The position numbers were made by a program, and so were the translations under genes. The notes below the pieces were generated by a model. The model was not told where the DNA came from and did not search any database. It worked only from the letters and a program-made list of their open reading frames with translations. This document shows, one piece after another, positions 1 through 10,900 of a stretch of 64,000 nucleotides of DNA. Location of the stretch: the NCBI RefSeq assembly GCF_002234675.1, contig NC_019860.2:16794536-16858535 (forward strand), written 5' to 3'. The DNA is from Oryzias latipes (lineage: Eukaryota; Chordata; Actinopteri; Beloniformes; Adrianichthyidae). The stretch's first letter is position 1, and every line of letters begins with the position of its first letter.

Positions 1-504
1 GAGGAAAGGGGGGACAGGTTTATGCATGGGCATAACCCGGCCCCTAAAGGAAGGCCCCCGCTGCCAGCTGCCAGCCATAATTAAGCGGCCCTGCCGTGTC
101 TATCACTGATTATGTTTGACCTGGCTAATAAGGCGAGTGTGTGCCACCTACATGTGGAGGGAGAGCACCAGCCTCCAGCTTCATCCACCTTTGGATGAGC
201 TTTTTATTCTCATGGATTACCAAACACAAAATGGACATGCCATCCAAATAAATATCAGTCATGATCCAAAAGCTCTCAGGGTTTGGATTACAATTGCAGA
301 AATCTTGACGCTTTCCTATTTTTCACAGTAGAGTTGGTCTATCCTAGCAACAACTTTCACTCGTCTTAAATAAATTTCTGCAAGATTTCAGAAAAATTAA
401 TTAGAAATTTGGGTTTCAAGTCCAAAACTTAAGTTGGACTGAAAAAAAATCCCCCCAAAAACTCCAAAAAAACTCCAATCGTTTCAGGAAAACAACACAC
501 GCTT

Positions 505-640
505 TAAGAAACTACTGTAACTCCGACCATTTACGCAATCAGAGTAATTCTAACTAATTCTGACGTGGGGAAACGCAGCTTTGCAAAAGTTATGCAACAC
601 TTTACTAACAAGCTTCAGAATCTGTTAACTAGGATGAAAA
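505..640 (+). repeat. Interspersed repeat family C, copy 1
   Basis: This copy shares the phrases 'gtaactc..ac..tttacgcaat', 'cgcagctttgc' and 'caacactttac' with stretches at 12.78-12.99, 48.96-49.72 and 63.35-63.54 kb. It looks like a diverged short DNA transposon. The family name is mine, and the edges are approximate. Confidence 0.45.
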
Positions 641-1035
641 AACGTTAACGTGTTAATAATGGCTGTATCCGAATTCCTTCTCTACTCACTACACAGTGCA
701 CTATAAAGTGCGTTTGCCATTTCGTAGCGCGGTCCGAATCTACAATTTCAAAATCGAGTGTCCTAGAAATTTTCCAGAATTCTCTGCAAAAAACCAGAGT
801 GAATCGATGCTCACTAGATCGGCAAATATAGAATACAATGGAAATGTCATTTAAACAACTTTTGTGAAAAAAATGTTTTTAAATGTATTTTTTAATAAAC
901 CATCAACGTTTTCATCATTGGAGCACATATAAATTAGATTTTAACTTTGTGAAATCGATGATGTTCTATTAGCCGTTTAAAAAAAAAAAAAAAGTGAGCA
1001 TGGTGTCTGAATTGCTTTTAAAATCCAGGCCCCTC

Positions 1036-1103
1036 CAGACCAAAAGTTTGGACACACCTTCCCATTGATTTGAATGAGAAGGTGTGTCCAAACTTTTGGT
1101 CTG
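1036..1103. repeat. Hairpin MITE, Tc1/mariner-like ends
   Basis: A 26-bp arm at 1036-1061 (begins CAGACCAAAAGTTTGG) is repeated exactly in inverted orientation at 1078-1103, with a 16-bp loop between. The motif CCAAAAGTTTGGACACACC resembles the ends of short mariner-type elements in fish (from general knowledge). The element looks reduced to almost nothing but its inverted repeats. Confidence 0.7.
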
Positions 1104-2096
1104 TACTGTACATATCTATTTGCTCACGTGCGATTTTTGTGGGCATGTAAAACAGTTCAATGGTGGAGCAAGAAAAAACAAGGAGTTGTATCACAATGAA
1201 GAGGAAAAAGTTGATCTAGACATCAATTTGTGATGATCATGAATATCAGACTTATAGGCATGATGTTAAATGTCATTTAATGCAACGTATACTGAACCCG
1301 ATGCTGGTTCTAAAAAAGTCAACAAAAGTTCACAATTCAGTGAATGGGATTTATTTAGAGAAAGGGCCAATTCCCAACTGAGGTGGTCTTAACGGGCCAT
1401 TTAATGAACAATGATACCAGCAAAAAATGTGATTCTTATAACTCAAATATTTAAAAAACACACAATTTTGACAGTCGAAAATGTATCCGATTGTTCGAAC
1501 AGGGTCACGTGATCTTAAACATAATAGCCACTAAATAAATAACGGATTACATTGAATAATTTTCTGTGTAATCCCCTGTACAGAGGATACAGCTTAAATT
1601 GAAAGTTTACAATGTTTATCTGTACTTTTTCCAGGCTCTACCCAAATGGCAGTCTCAGGAAGGGTTGTCCTTTAGTAACTGCATGTAGACCAACGCTCCA
1701 GCAATCAGTATAAATTAATAATAGGTGAATCAAAGTGCTTAATTTAATGGAGGCTATAAAAGATTAATACTTGACATTATCCAAGCTGCTGTGCTGTTGG
1801 GGAAGCCACCCATGCCTGAGGTAAACCAATCACATTTCTATGAATATGACATTAGACACATTGATGTGATGTGTTCCATCAATGTCAGCAAGTCTGCAGC
1901 ACAGCAAGTCTGGATACAAAGTCCACTGAGTGTGACTGGTCTATTTCTGTCTGCCTTTCCTCTTCCCATCTTTGGTTCTAGAGGCGAGGGATCAGTTGAG
2001 GGTGCGGGAGAGCTGGTGTTTGGCCCGAGGGCCCCTCGGACACAGATTCTGTCATTGTTCCACAGCTGCCGCTCGAACCCCACCCCTCCCTGACTA

Positions 2097-2132
2097 CCCC
2101 CCCCCCCCCCCCACACACACACACACACACAC
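2097..2132. repeat. Poly-C / (CA)n microsatellite
   Basis: Sixteen consecutive C are followed directly by about ten CA units. Confidence 0.9.
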
Positions 2133-2214
2133 TCGACTCCTCTCTGTGGCCATCCTCACCTTAAGGGCGTCCCCTACTACCCCGCCTCCCTAATGAAGAG
2201 TGACACGCGTCCGG

Positions 2215-2480
2215 AGGATCTGATCTAGTCTGAAACCGGGCCCTTGCCTACACTATTTTGTCTCCTATTATTGACTGCGCTGGCTCACACTGAGTCGCGG
2301 TGATGAGAGCGCTGTATACCCGAGAGGCATCGCTCCCAGATCGGAGGGGGGCTCAAAGGGCAGATGCAATTGTATGGGTTGGTGTGGACCTAATTGTCTT
2401 TATTCATGAGCTGTGTGATTGATATTAGGGAAAAATGAGACAGTCTAATTGTCCTCATATGAGGAATTTCTTACAGACCC
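2215..2480. promoter_or_regulatory. Candidate conserved non-coding block
   Basis: Unique, non-repetitive, moderately GC-rich sequence with several ATTA/TAAT-type homeodomain-like cores (for example CTAATTGTC twice, near 2390 and 2443) and no coding potential. It stands out from its AT-rich surroundings, but conservation cannot be judged from one sequence. Confidence 0.2.
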
Positions 2481-3082
2481 ACATTTTGAATATTGTGCAT
2501 GTGTGTGTGTGTGTGTGGGTGTGCGTGTTTATGCTTGTATATAACCACTACTGGGTGAGATATCAAACTGACAACTCCTGAAGGGCATCCACGCAGTAGT
2601 CTCCCGACATATCACTTGAAATAATTCACGTGGCTTTGTTGTCTAAACTGACAGGTTCTTGCCTTGAAGTTATCAACAAGAAATAAAAAAGTAAAAAATA
2701 AACATCAAAAACTAAAAGCTATTGGTCATAATTTTTAATGCCAAATGTTTTTTGGTTTTGTTTTTTTACATATTTTCCCCCTTTCGTTCCCTTTATGTTG
2801 CTTTAAAATGATGAGCATTTTAAACCCCTGGAAATCCCACTTCGTTATTAAATATCAGCCACCACAAAGTTCTGTTTTTCCTCACAAATACGTCTCTTAG
2901 ATGTTTACATTTTCTTAATACTCAAGACAGTAATGGGGTATTATCTGGGTTAATATTCACATCTAGTACCTTTTATTAGCGAATTCACCACTGTTAAACC
3001 ACTTGCTGTTCACTTTTCTCATTTTGCTAAATAAACCACTTCTCTTTACTTAAACACCGCTAGCCTTAGCTTAAAACCTGGC

Positions 3083-3949
3083 ATGGCCACCACTCCTTCC
3101 GCCTCTCCTCCTCTCTCCTGCCCCATGTGCCATATGTTTAGTGATGATCCTGCCTCCTTTAGTGAAGATAGCGGTAGTTGTGTTAAGTGTAGTCTTGTGT
3201 TAGACTTGGAGGCCAGGCTGGAGCAGTTAGAAGCGCGGCTCCGCACAGTGGAAGCTAAGCCGGCTAGCCAGGTCGTTACTCGTAGCGCGGGCCGCGCTAC
3301 CAGGGCTAACTTAGCTAGCACCCCAGCGCCCTCCCAACAGCCGGGAGACAGTCAGGGGTTTGTACCGGTTGGGAGGAAACATAGTGCTAAACGCAAAAAC
3401 TTAGAGCACCCGAGACTCCACGTTAGTAATAGGTTCTCCCCCCTCAGCGACACACCCGCTGAACACTCAACTCTGGTTATAGGCTCTTCTGAAGTTAGAA
3501 ACGTGGAGCTCCCAGCGGCTACTGTCAGGTGTTATCCGGGGGCCAGAGTTGGTGACATCGAGGGGAACCTTAGGATGTTAGCTCAGAGTAAGTCCAGGTT
3601 CCGTCGAGTCGTGATTCACGCAGGCGGTAATGATGCCCGACGGAGACAGTCAGAGGTGGTTAAGTTAAACGTAACTTCGGTGTGTAAACTGGCTAAGACG
3701 ATGTCCGACACTGTAATTTTCTCTGGTCCCCTGCCGAACTTAGTCAATGATGAAATGTACAGCCGCTTTTCATCATTTAACCGCTGGCTTTCTAGATGGT
3801 GCCCAGAAAACGGCGTTGGTTTTGTGGATAACTGGAGCGCGTTTTGGGGGAAGCCCGGTCTCATGCGGAGAGACGGCGTCCATCCCACCCGGGACGGTGC
3901 CGCTCTTCTTTCTAGAAACATTTCTGCTAGCCTTAGTCTGTTAACCTGA
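3083..3949 (+). CDS. L2 ORF1 protein with SGNH esterase domain
   Basis: A 288-residue first protein of the L2 element. The N terminus has two Cys pairs (CPMC near residue 13, CVKC near residue 34) that look like a small zinc-binding knuckle. A Leu/Glu-rich coiled coil follows (about 40-60), then a basic linker. The C-terminal half (about 130-288) is an SGNH/GDSL-like esterase: block I is IGSS, the GGND block III is clear, and the catalytic Asp/His block reads DGVHPT. CR1/L2 ORF1 proteins are known to carry such esterase domains and bind nucleic acid in the element's RNP. The ATG at 3083 is the first in frame and lies about 45 bases into the inferred element. ORF2 begins 138 bases downstream. 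Confidence 0.85.
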   Translation: MATTPSASPPLSCPMCHMFSDDPASFSEDSGSCVKCSLVLDLEARLEQLEARLRTVEAKPASQVVTRSAGRATRANLASTPAPSQQPGDSQGFVPVGRKHSAKRKNLEHPRLHVSNRFSPLSDTPAEHSTLVIGSSEVRNVELPAATVRCYPGARVGDIEGNLRMLAQSKSRFRRVVIHAGGNDARRRQSEVVKLNVTSVCKLAKTMSDTVIFSGPLPNLVNDEMYSRFSSFNRWLSRWCPENGVGFVDNWSAFWGKPGLMRRDGVHPTRDGAALLSRNISASLSLLT

Positions 3950-4087
3950 CAATCCAGAGACGAGACCCGGGCGCAGAGCAGCAGTGTAAAACGCTCCTCT
4001 GAGCCTCCCTTAGGGTTAGTGCCGGTGCAAAACCCATGCAGGGAAAGTCAAGCAGGTTCAAGCTTTAGCTTATGTGCTGAAAGACAA

Positions 4088-7051
4088 ATGAAAGGAGCGC
4101 GTCTTAGAAACCTTAAAGTGACAGACAGCAGTACTCACAAGCAGAATTATTATGTAATTAAATGCGGTTTATTAAACATTCGATCCATTTCCTCCAAGTC
4201 CCTCTTAGTCAATGAGTTAATCATTGATAACAATCTTAGTCTTTTAGCCTTAACAGAAACTTGGCTCCATCAGGATGACTATGTTAGATTGAATGAAGCA
4301 ACCCCCCCCACTTATGCTAACTATCAGAAATCCAGGATTTCAGGGAAAGGAGGTGGTTTGGCAGTAATATCACAGTCTAGCTTACTTCTCAGCCCTAAAG
4401 TTAAAAATGCTTATAATTCATTTGAAAGCATCATATTGTCTTTAAGTCACCCAAACAGGAAAACTCGAAAACCTGTTTTACTCATAATTATTTATCGCCC
4501 CCCCGGCCCATATTCAGAATTTTTAACTGAGTTTTCCGACTTCCTATCGACTATTGTCTTAGATTCTGATCAAACTATAATATTAGGGGATTTTAATATT
4601 CATGTTGATGACCCCAGTGACTGCCTAGGAAAGGCTTTTGCAGCTTTATTAGATGATGTTGGTTTCACCCAAAGTGTGAATGAACCCACTCACTGTCATA
4701 AGCACACCCTGGATCTTGTTCTAACCCATGGTATAGAGATCAGCCAGCTGAGTGTCCTTCCTCTTAACCCCATCATTTCTGATCACTTTATGATTACCTT
4801 CCAGTTTACACTGGAACATCCTTCTGCCCCAGTGAATAAGAAACAACTTAGAAGAACCTTAACTGACCGTTCTGTGTCTGAGTTTAAACACACAGTTCAG
4901 CCAGTACTTAGTGATATTCTGAGAAAATACTCTGAGACCAGCTCCCATAGTATCAGTCCTAGTATAAATGACCACTTTGTTAATGATGCCTTACAAGCCC
5001 TCAGGAGTACACTCCATGTTGTTGCCCCCTTGAAACCTAAGTTCGTCAGACAAATACGAGTAGCACCGTGGTTTAACGCTGAAACTCGTTCTCTTAAACG
5101 AGAAACCCGTAAGTTGGAAAGAGAATGGCGCCGCTCCGGTTCAGAGCAGTCTCTGGATATCTGGAAACATAGCCTATTAAATTATAAAAAAGCTCTGCGT
5201 AGAGCTAGAAGCCAGTACTATTCAACCTTAATATCAGAGAATGGAAACAATCCAAGATTTCTTTTTAGCACTATAGCTAAATTAACTCGCAGTCAGAGCT
5301 CAGTAGAACCACATGTTCCTGTTTCTCTCAGCTCTGATGATTTTCTTACATTTTTCGATAGTAAAATCTCAAATATTAGACATAAGTTAAATCAAGTTAT
5401 TCCTACTATCAGCCCAGAACAGGCTGAAGCGGTAGAAATGGAGGCATCCATAGAAACCTCTGTAACATTAGACTGCTTCACTGCTGTGGATCAAGCGGAA
5501 ATAACATCAATTATTACGTCCTCCAAATCCTCAACGTGTCTGTTAGACCCAATTCCCACTAGACTTTTTAAAGAAACTTTTCCCCTAATTAATGATCCCA
5601 TATTAACAATGATAAATGCCTCTCTGGAAACGGGTTACGTGCCACAGTCTTTTAAATATGCAGTTGTTAAACCTCTTCTGAAAAAGCCCAGTTTGGATCC
5701 TAGCATCTTGGCCAACGATAGACCGATATCAAACCTGCCCTTTATTTCTAAAATCCTAGAAAGAGTTGTAGTTAAGCAGCTTTACTGCCACCTACAGGAC
5801 AACAGCCACTTTGAAGACTTTCAGTCGGGGTTTAGACCTCACCACAGTACGGAAACTGCACTAGTTAAAGTCTCTAATGACTTGTTATTGGCCTCAGAAA
5901 AGGGACTACTTTCTATTCTGGTCCTGTTGGACCTCAGTGCTGCCTTTGACACTATCGACCACGGTATTTTACTCCATAGATTAGAGCAGGACATAGGGAT
6001 CAGAGGATCTGCTCTCCAGTGGTTTAAATCCTATCTGTCTGATAGGTATCAGTTCGTTAATGTAAATGGCCATTCCTCTCAGTGCACTCGAGTCAACTAT
6101 GGAGTCCCACAGGGCTCAGTCTTGGGACCGATCCTGTTTACGCTTTATATGTTACCCCTAGGAAACATAATCAGGAAACACAGCATTAATTTTCATTGTT
6201 ATGCCGACGATACGCAGTTGTATTTATCCATGAAGCCTGACCAGAATGACCAGATAGAGAAACTGAATGCCTGCATCAGTGACATCAAGACCTGGATGAC
6301 AATTAATTACCTCCTCTTGAACCCAGAAAAAACTGAGGTCATTATACTTGGTCCTAAAAACCTCAGAGATGCTCTGTCTGCTCAGATAGTCTCCCTGGAT
6401 GGTATAAGTATAGCCCCCAATTCCACAGTTAGAAACCTTGGGGTTTTACTTGACCAGGATTTATCATTTAAGGCTCACATATCTCAGGCGTGTAGAACTG
6501 CCTTTTTTCACCTGCGGAATATTGCTAAGATCAGAAATATACTTTCTAAGAGTGATGCTGAAAAACTCATCCATGCATTTGTTACGTCGAGGCTGGATTA
6601 CTGTAACTCCTTGTTAGCAGCGTGTCCTAAGAGTTCCTTAAGAAGTCTCCAGCTTGTTCAGAACGCAGCAGCTAGATTGTTAGCTGGAACTAGCAGAAGA
6701 GATCACATCACTCCTGTGTTAGTTTCACTCCATTGGCTCCCAGTTGATTCTAGAATTAAGTTCAAGATCCTCCTGTTAACCTATAAGGCCTTACATGGAA
6801 TGGCCCCGTCCTATATTAAGGACCTCATAGTCCCTTACCAACCAATCAGAACACTTCGCTCGCAAAATGCAGGACTGCTTGTGGTTCCTAGAATTAGTAA
6901 AAGTACGGTTGGAGGTAGAGCGTTTAGCCACCAAGCCCCTGCCTTATGGAATAAACTCCCAGCTCATGTAAGAGAGGCCGACTCAGTTTCTACATTCAAA
7001 GCTAGACTGAAAACATTCCTCTTTGGACAGGCTTATTGTCAGACTAGTTAG
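4088..7051 (+). CDS. L2 ORF2 polyprotein: endonuclease and reverse transcriptase
   Basis: A 987-residue replication protein. The frame is open from 4019, but the first in-frame ATG is at 4088. An APE-type endonuclease (EEP fold) comes first: it begins near [11 protein letters not shown], with [21 protein letters not shown] and SDHFMI blocks. The reverse transcriptase follows, with DRPISNLPF, motif [13 protein letters not shown] (about 5930-5965), motif [11 protein letters not shown], and motif C YADD at 6200-6211. The C terminus has the L2-type [19 protein letters not shown] block. All catalytic motifs are present and there are no stops or frameshifts, so the copy could be competent. In motif 0 the usual NYRPIS reads NDRPIS, one visible departure from the family. 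It nicks target DNA and copies its own RNA in the nucleus. Confidence 0.9.
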   Translation: MKGARLRNLKVTDSSTHKQNYYVIKCGLLNIRSISSKSLLVNELIIDNNLSLLALTETWLHQDDYVRLNEATPPTYANYQKSRISGKGGGLAVISQSSLLLSPKVKNAYNSFESIILSLSHPNRKTRKPVLLIIIYRPPGPYSEFLTEFSDFLSTIVLDSDQTIILGDFNIHVDDPSDCLGKAFAALLDDVGFTQSVNEPTHCHKHTLDLVLTHGIEISQLSVLPLNPIISDHFMITFQFTLEHPSAPVNKKQLRRTLTDRSVSEFKHTVQPVLSDILRKYSETSSHSISPSINDHFVNDALQALRSTLHVVAPLKPKFVRQIRVAPWFNAETRSLKRETRKLEREWRRSGSEQSLDIWKHSLLNYKKALRRARSQYYSTLISENGNNPRFLFSTIAKLTRSQSSVEPHVPVSLSSDDFLTFFDSKISNIRHKLNQVIPTISPEQAEAVEMEASIETSVTLDCFTAVDQAEITSIITSSKSSTCLLDPIPTRLFKETFPLINDPILTMINASLETGYVPQSFKYAVVKPLLKKPSLDPSILANDRPISNLPFISKILERVVVKQLYCHLQDNSHFEDFQSGFRPHHSTETALVKVSNDLLLASEKGLLSILVLLDLSAAFDTIDHGILLHRLEQDIGIRGSALQWFKSYLSDRYQFVNVNGHSSQCTRVNYGVPQGSVLGPILFTLYMLPLGNIIRKHSINFHCYADDTQLYLSMKPDQNDQIEKLNACISDIKTWMTINYLLLNPEKTEVIILGPKNLRDALSAQIVSLDGISIAPNSTVRNLGVLLDQDLSFKAHISQACRTAFFHLRNIAKIRNILSKSDAEKLIHAFVTSRLDYCNSLLAACPKSSLRSLQLVQNAAARLLAGTSRRDHITPVLVSLHWLPVDSRIKFKILLLTYKALHGMAPSYIKDLIVPYQPIRTLRSQNAGLLVVPRISKSTVGGRAFSHQAPALWNKLPAHVREADSVSTFKARLKTFLFGQAYCQTS

Positions 7052-7912
7052 TATTCAGAGATTATTTAACTTAATGTTAGTTTGTTTAAATTAAACTTAA
7101 TAATAACTATTTCTTTTAAAAGGCTGCTAGAAGTTGAAGCTGGGGTAACTATGGTGCACTGGGGTTCTGTCCTCTTTCCTTTTTTACTTCTACCCTTCCT
7201 CTCCTCTATTCTTGATCATAATTTATCATTTAGTTCTCCATGCCTCTGTTTGGTGCAGTGCGATTCATGTATTGTCCCTCTTTTCCTCTCCCCTCCTGGG
7301 GAGTGGGAGTGCTTCCAGACTCCAGTTGGCTCATCCGTGCTCCTGTTCCTGACCGTTTACCTCGCCTTTGCTCCTGCTCCTACACCTGGCTGTGGATCCT
7401 GCCTCTGGCTCATCTCTGGCTCGTCTCTGCTCTGTGCCTGACCGAGTACCTCGTCTCTGCTCCTGCTCCTACACCTGGCTGTGGTTCCTGTCTCCGGCTC
7501 GACTCGCGCCTTTGACTGTCCCCACAACCACGGCTGGATGAAGCTCGTCTGCTGGACTTTTATATATGTAGTTGTAGATTTAGATAAGTTAATTCTTCTC
7601 TAAGAGTTCTGGTAAATCGCCTGTCCGTCCTGGGGGAGGATCCCTCCTTCATGTGGGCACCCCTGAGGTTTCTTCGTTTTTTCCGGAATCCGGTTTTTTT
7701 GGGAGTTTTTCCTTACCGCGAAGGGGGGTCTAAGGGCAGGGATGCCAGTATAGCTTAGTCAGTTTGTTAGTTCATTTTAGTATTTTTCTATTGAACTCTT
7801 TGTATTCGTGATCCTTTTGATTTCATGTTTTACTTCGAAGCCCATCGAGACGACTGTTGTTGTGATTTTGGGCTATACAAATAAAATTGAATTGAATTGA
7901 ATTGAATTAAAG
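7052..7912 (+). other. L2 3' untranslated region and ATTGA tail
   Basis: This non-coding part of the L2 element contains an imperfect internal duplication (about 7356-7425 and 7448-7500, both with CTCCTGCTCCTACACCTGGC). A block from about 7530 is repeated in the truncated L2 at 16.94 kb. It ends GGGCTATACAAATAAA followed by ATTGA units. Confidence 0.8.
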
Positions 7913-8994
7913 ATAAACCTTAAAGTTAATGGTATAGTCGACTTTATTTCTACGTTTCAACATAAAGGCCTAACAATGGTTAAGGATGTAGAGACATTCA
8001 TGTTTAAAAAAAAAACAGGAAATTGTGTGCAGAAGTTATGTCCCATTTTTTTGTAAACACCGTCAGAGTGGCGGGAAAAGGATGTACACATGCTTTGATC
8101 TCAGGCCAGAATTTTCAAAAACAACCAACGTATAATGTTTAAATGAAAAGCATTGATTAAACCCTTTGAGCTACGTCACTCAAATACACTATCCTTCAGA
8201 CTGTGTTAGTAATGGCTTAGTCACAACGTGGATACGACCTGTTTGTGGGCAAAAATTAGGCAAACCTGTACAGGACAGGCAGGTGCATAAAATAGCAGGA
8301 TCGTAGACTGCTTGGTGAGCTCATTGAGCCAAGATATTCATGAAAATTCTTTTTCTAAGTGCATGCTTTGAGGTCATAGTGAACACTTATCCAACACTAA
8401 AGGGTAAAAATAAAGGGGAAGTAGTAGAGGGCGCAGCCATATCAAACAGAACTTTTAACTTTTCGACCACCCATCAAATCCTGCGGACTGCACAAGGAAC
8501 CCGTAGGTGATGTTCACATGATAACTGCGTACTACCTCTTGCGTGTACCATGCAGGTTTGCCCATAGTTTGGTTGCAGACATCCAGTATCTAGCCATGCG
8601 GGCAATTGTGACTAATGCTTTACTAACAACTAGAGTGTGACGTAAGGGCTTTGTACGAAAGTATCATCTGTACATCATAAGAGTGTGCTACTTTTGGCTT
8701 ACGTTTATTTTACGATACACTTACTACACATGAAAATTGTACATTCTATCTGCGCTCCCCTTAAGATGTCCCTTGTACCGGCCAATCTTCTCAACGACCC
8801 TCCACAGGCTTCAACAACCCAAAAACCCGCAGCACCCATACGGGCCTACACCACCATACAGAACCATGTGACTATACCTTAAGTCTACCTAACTAGTGGC
8901 TGGTTTTGTCAATCAAAAAAAGATGTCTTTCTTCTTAGCTTTTCAATATTTGGGAAAAGAAATTTGTGTTTGTAAAGGAGATGGATTTGTATAT

Positions 8995-9112
8995 ACTACG
9001 TTCACATCGGGCATGTGACGCGTGCTGAAGAATGCGCCAAATGCAGTTTACGTAGACTTTTCATTGGAAGCGGTCGCTTGAACGCGTGTTGCAGAGGGCG
9101 CTGTGAACGTAG
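8995..9112. repeat. Interspersed repeat family B, short copy
   Basis: A 118-bp unit with CTACGTTCACA at the left and TGTGAACGTAG at the right, a perfect 11-bp terminal inversion. The inner phrase 'tagacttttcattggaagcgg' recurs near 20.98, 50.20 and 53.75 kb. It fits a small non-autonomous DNA transposon. Confidence 0.6.
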
Positions 9113-9905
9113 CTTTAGGGACATTTAATTGAAACAACTCTAGCTGCGACCCTATTAAGTAAAATACAATTGTGAAATTCTGTCGCCATTGACATTGGAC
9201 AGAGCTAAAAACATTATTTTACAACACAAGTGAGGGTTAACTGGAATAAAAAAGGCTCAGTTGTGAATTATATGATTTTAAAGAAAATACTGCATGTAGA
9301 TAACCTCTTTTTGCGATGCTAAGACTTGATTGTTGTTCAAATGAATGGTTGCAGGTGTTAAATCAATTACTTTAAAAGTTTGTAAGTAAAAGAAGAGCTC
9401 TGATTTATTATTACCCAAGTTAGTCACTTATTCAAAATAAAAAAAATATTTTAAAAGCTTGCTTGCGGGAAAATCTGATAAGTAGGTTTTTTTTTAATTT
9501 TCTTTCGTTTTGTCTCAATCTTCACATCAGTCTTTCAAACAATTAAGCTTCATAATTTACAACATGCATAAAAGAAGAGTAGGTGGATTTGTAAAGGGTT
9601 ATTGGTTTAAACATTAGCTTTCACACTAAATCCAAACTAGCCTCCCGATGGAGACTCCAGATTGTTTCAGCAGCTTGTGGTGACAGATAAATAATTCATG
9701 AACAACTAAAAGGAAAGGACTCAATGGAAAAGGTAAGAGTTGGATAAGTAGGATAGGTAGGAGACCTAAATTGCAAATCAGCCTAACATGAAGACATCAA
9801 ATGGCTCCAGATGATTTTTTTGTGAGGAAAAAGTCATTTATTTAAATAAAAAAAAAAGTTTATTGAAAAAAAAAAGACTGATTTGTGATAATACATGGTT
9901 TTGAA

Positions 9906-9959
9906 GAGTTCTTTGAATTAGAATAATATTTAAGTCAATTATTCTAATTCAAAGAACTC
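9906..9959. repeat. 22-bp perfect inverted repeat
   Basis: The arm at 9906-9927 (GAGTTCTTTGAATTAGAATA...) is exactly complementary to 9938-9959, with a 10-base loop. Either a stripped MITE or a transcribed hairpin; nothing nearby decides. Confidence 0.8.
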
Positions 9960-10573
9960 AAAAACAAACAAAAATGGCCTAAAAACCCTTCAAATCCAGA
10001 TTTTCAATGGTTGCAAACATTGATTTCAGACATGGATAAAATTGTAAGGTTCAAACAAGATCCATAAAAAGGAAAGGATCAAGTAATACAGGAGATGGAT
10101 TTGTAGGGGACTTCTGATTTCACATAATTTACTGATTAATCTAAATCCTAAACAGTATTCAAATGCAGGTTTTGGACACCACTAAAATCACTATTTTACA
10201 AGAGTAAATAATTATTTTACAACAAAAACCAAAGGCTAATGAAAAAGGAAATTGAGGAATAATGGATTTGAATGGGATAACAAGTGTAGACAACATGACT
10301 TCATTTGTCTTTAATGCAGACTTCAGGTAGCTACAGATGTTGATTTTGAACATTAGGTCAATATTTTATGACAAATTTGAAGGAACTCCAGAATGTGTTG
10401 TACTTGAACCTTTTTTTTAGAAGATAGCCACAATCTAAAAATCAAAACTAACACATCATTTTTATTAGCTTGCTGTGCATATTGCTTGAACTGCCTACCT
10501 TGTCATACAGCAAAAACATGAATTGACAAATGCAGACACACATATTTAATAAAACTATTGAGAATTGTGTTAT

Positions 10574-10900
10574 AGTCCCACTCCCATCATCTTTTGATCT
10601 ATTTTCAAAGTGTCCTTAGTGGTCTTTTGATTATGGTTGTGCCCATTTCAATTTAAAAAACTGTCACTTTCTAGGACATAGTTTCTGCAAAGCTGCAGTT
10701 GTTCATTAGAAATTTGCCTCTGAGATGAAAGCACGACTGTTGGTGAGGAGCTAGCCCCCCTCACTACCCATCACCCGTCTGTTCAAACGTTCTCCCTGAT
10801 TCACAATGATTTGAATAAAGAAATACTCAGAAATGCCATTTTTAGTTCACTTTCCATATTTATATGTCCTCCATCCTAAAAAAAAAAGCCACGAGTATGT
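10574..10900 (-). repeat. Interspersed repeat family D, copy 1
   Basis: Begins AGTCCCACTCCCATCATCTTTTGATC, matching the reverse complement of the end at 18.72 kb and the start at 22.89 kb. The inner phrases 'ggacatagtttctg' and 'aataaagaaatactcagaaatgc' recur in the copies at 22.9, 42.8 and 56.8 kb. It is probably a short-inverted-repeat DNA transposon of about 0.3-0.5 kb. Confidence 0.6.

Larger units (their letters stand above)
1..3030. other. Gene-free left flank
   Basis: No open frame here shows a recognisable domain or splice pattern. The stretch contains a short repeat of family C (about 505-640), a perfect 26-bp hairpin (1036-1103), a C/CA microsatellite (2097-2132), a short TG run near 2494-2518, and unique moderately GC-rich islands at 1-200 and about 2215-2480 that could be regulatory. 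The rest is AT-rich unique sequence. Confidence 0.6.
3038..7912 (+). mobile_element. L2-clade LINE, near full length
   Basis: A 4.9-kb non-LTR retrotransposon with a short 5' leader, an esterase-type ORF1, an endonuclease/reverse-transcriptase ORF2, an untranslated 3' region of about 0.86 kb and a tail of repeated ATTGA units preceded by AATAAA (7881-7907). A tail of this kind is typical of fish L2. The 7-mer ATAAACC occurs at 3031-3037 and again at 7913-7919 and is a possible short target duplication; I used it to set the ends, so the 5' end is tentative. Both ORFs are uninterrupted, implying a young copy. A truncated relative of the same 3' end sits at 16.94-17.31 kb. Confidence 0.85.
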
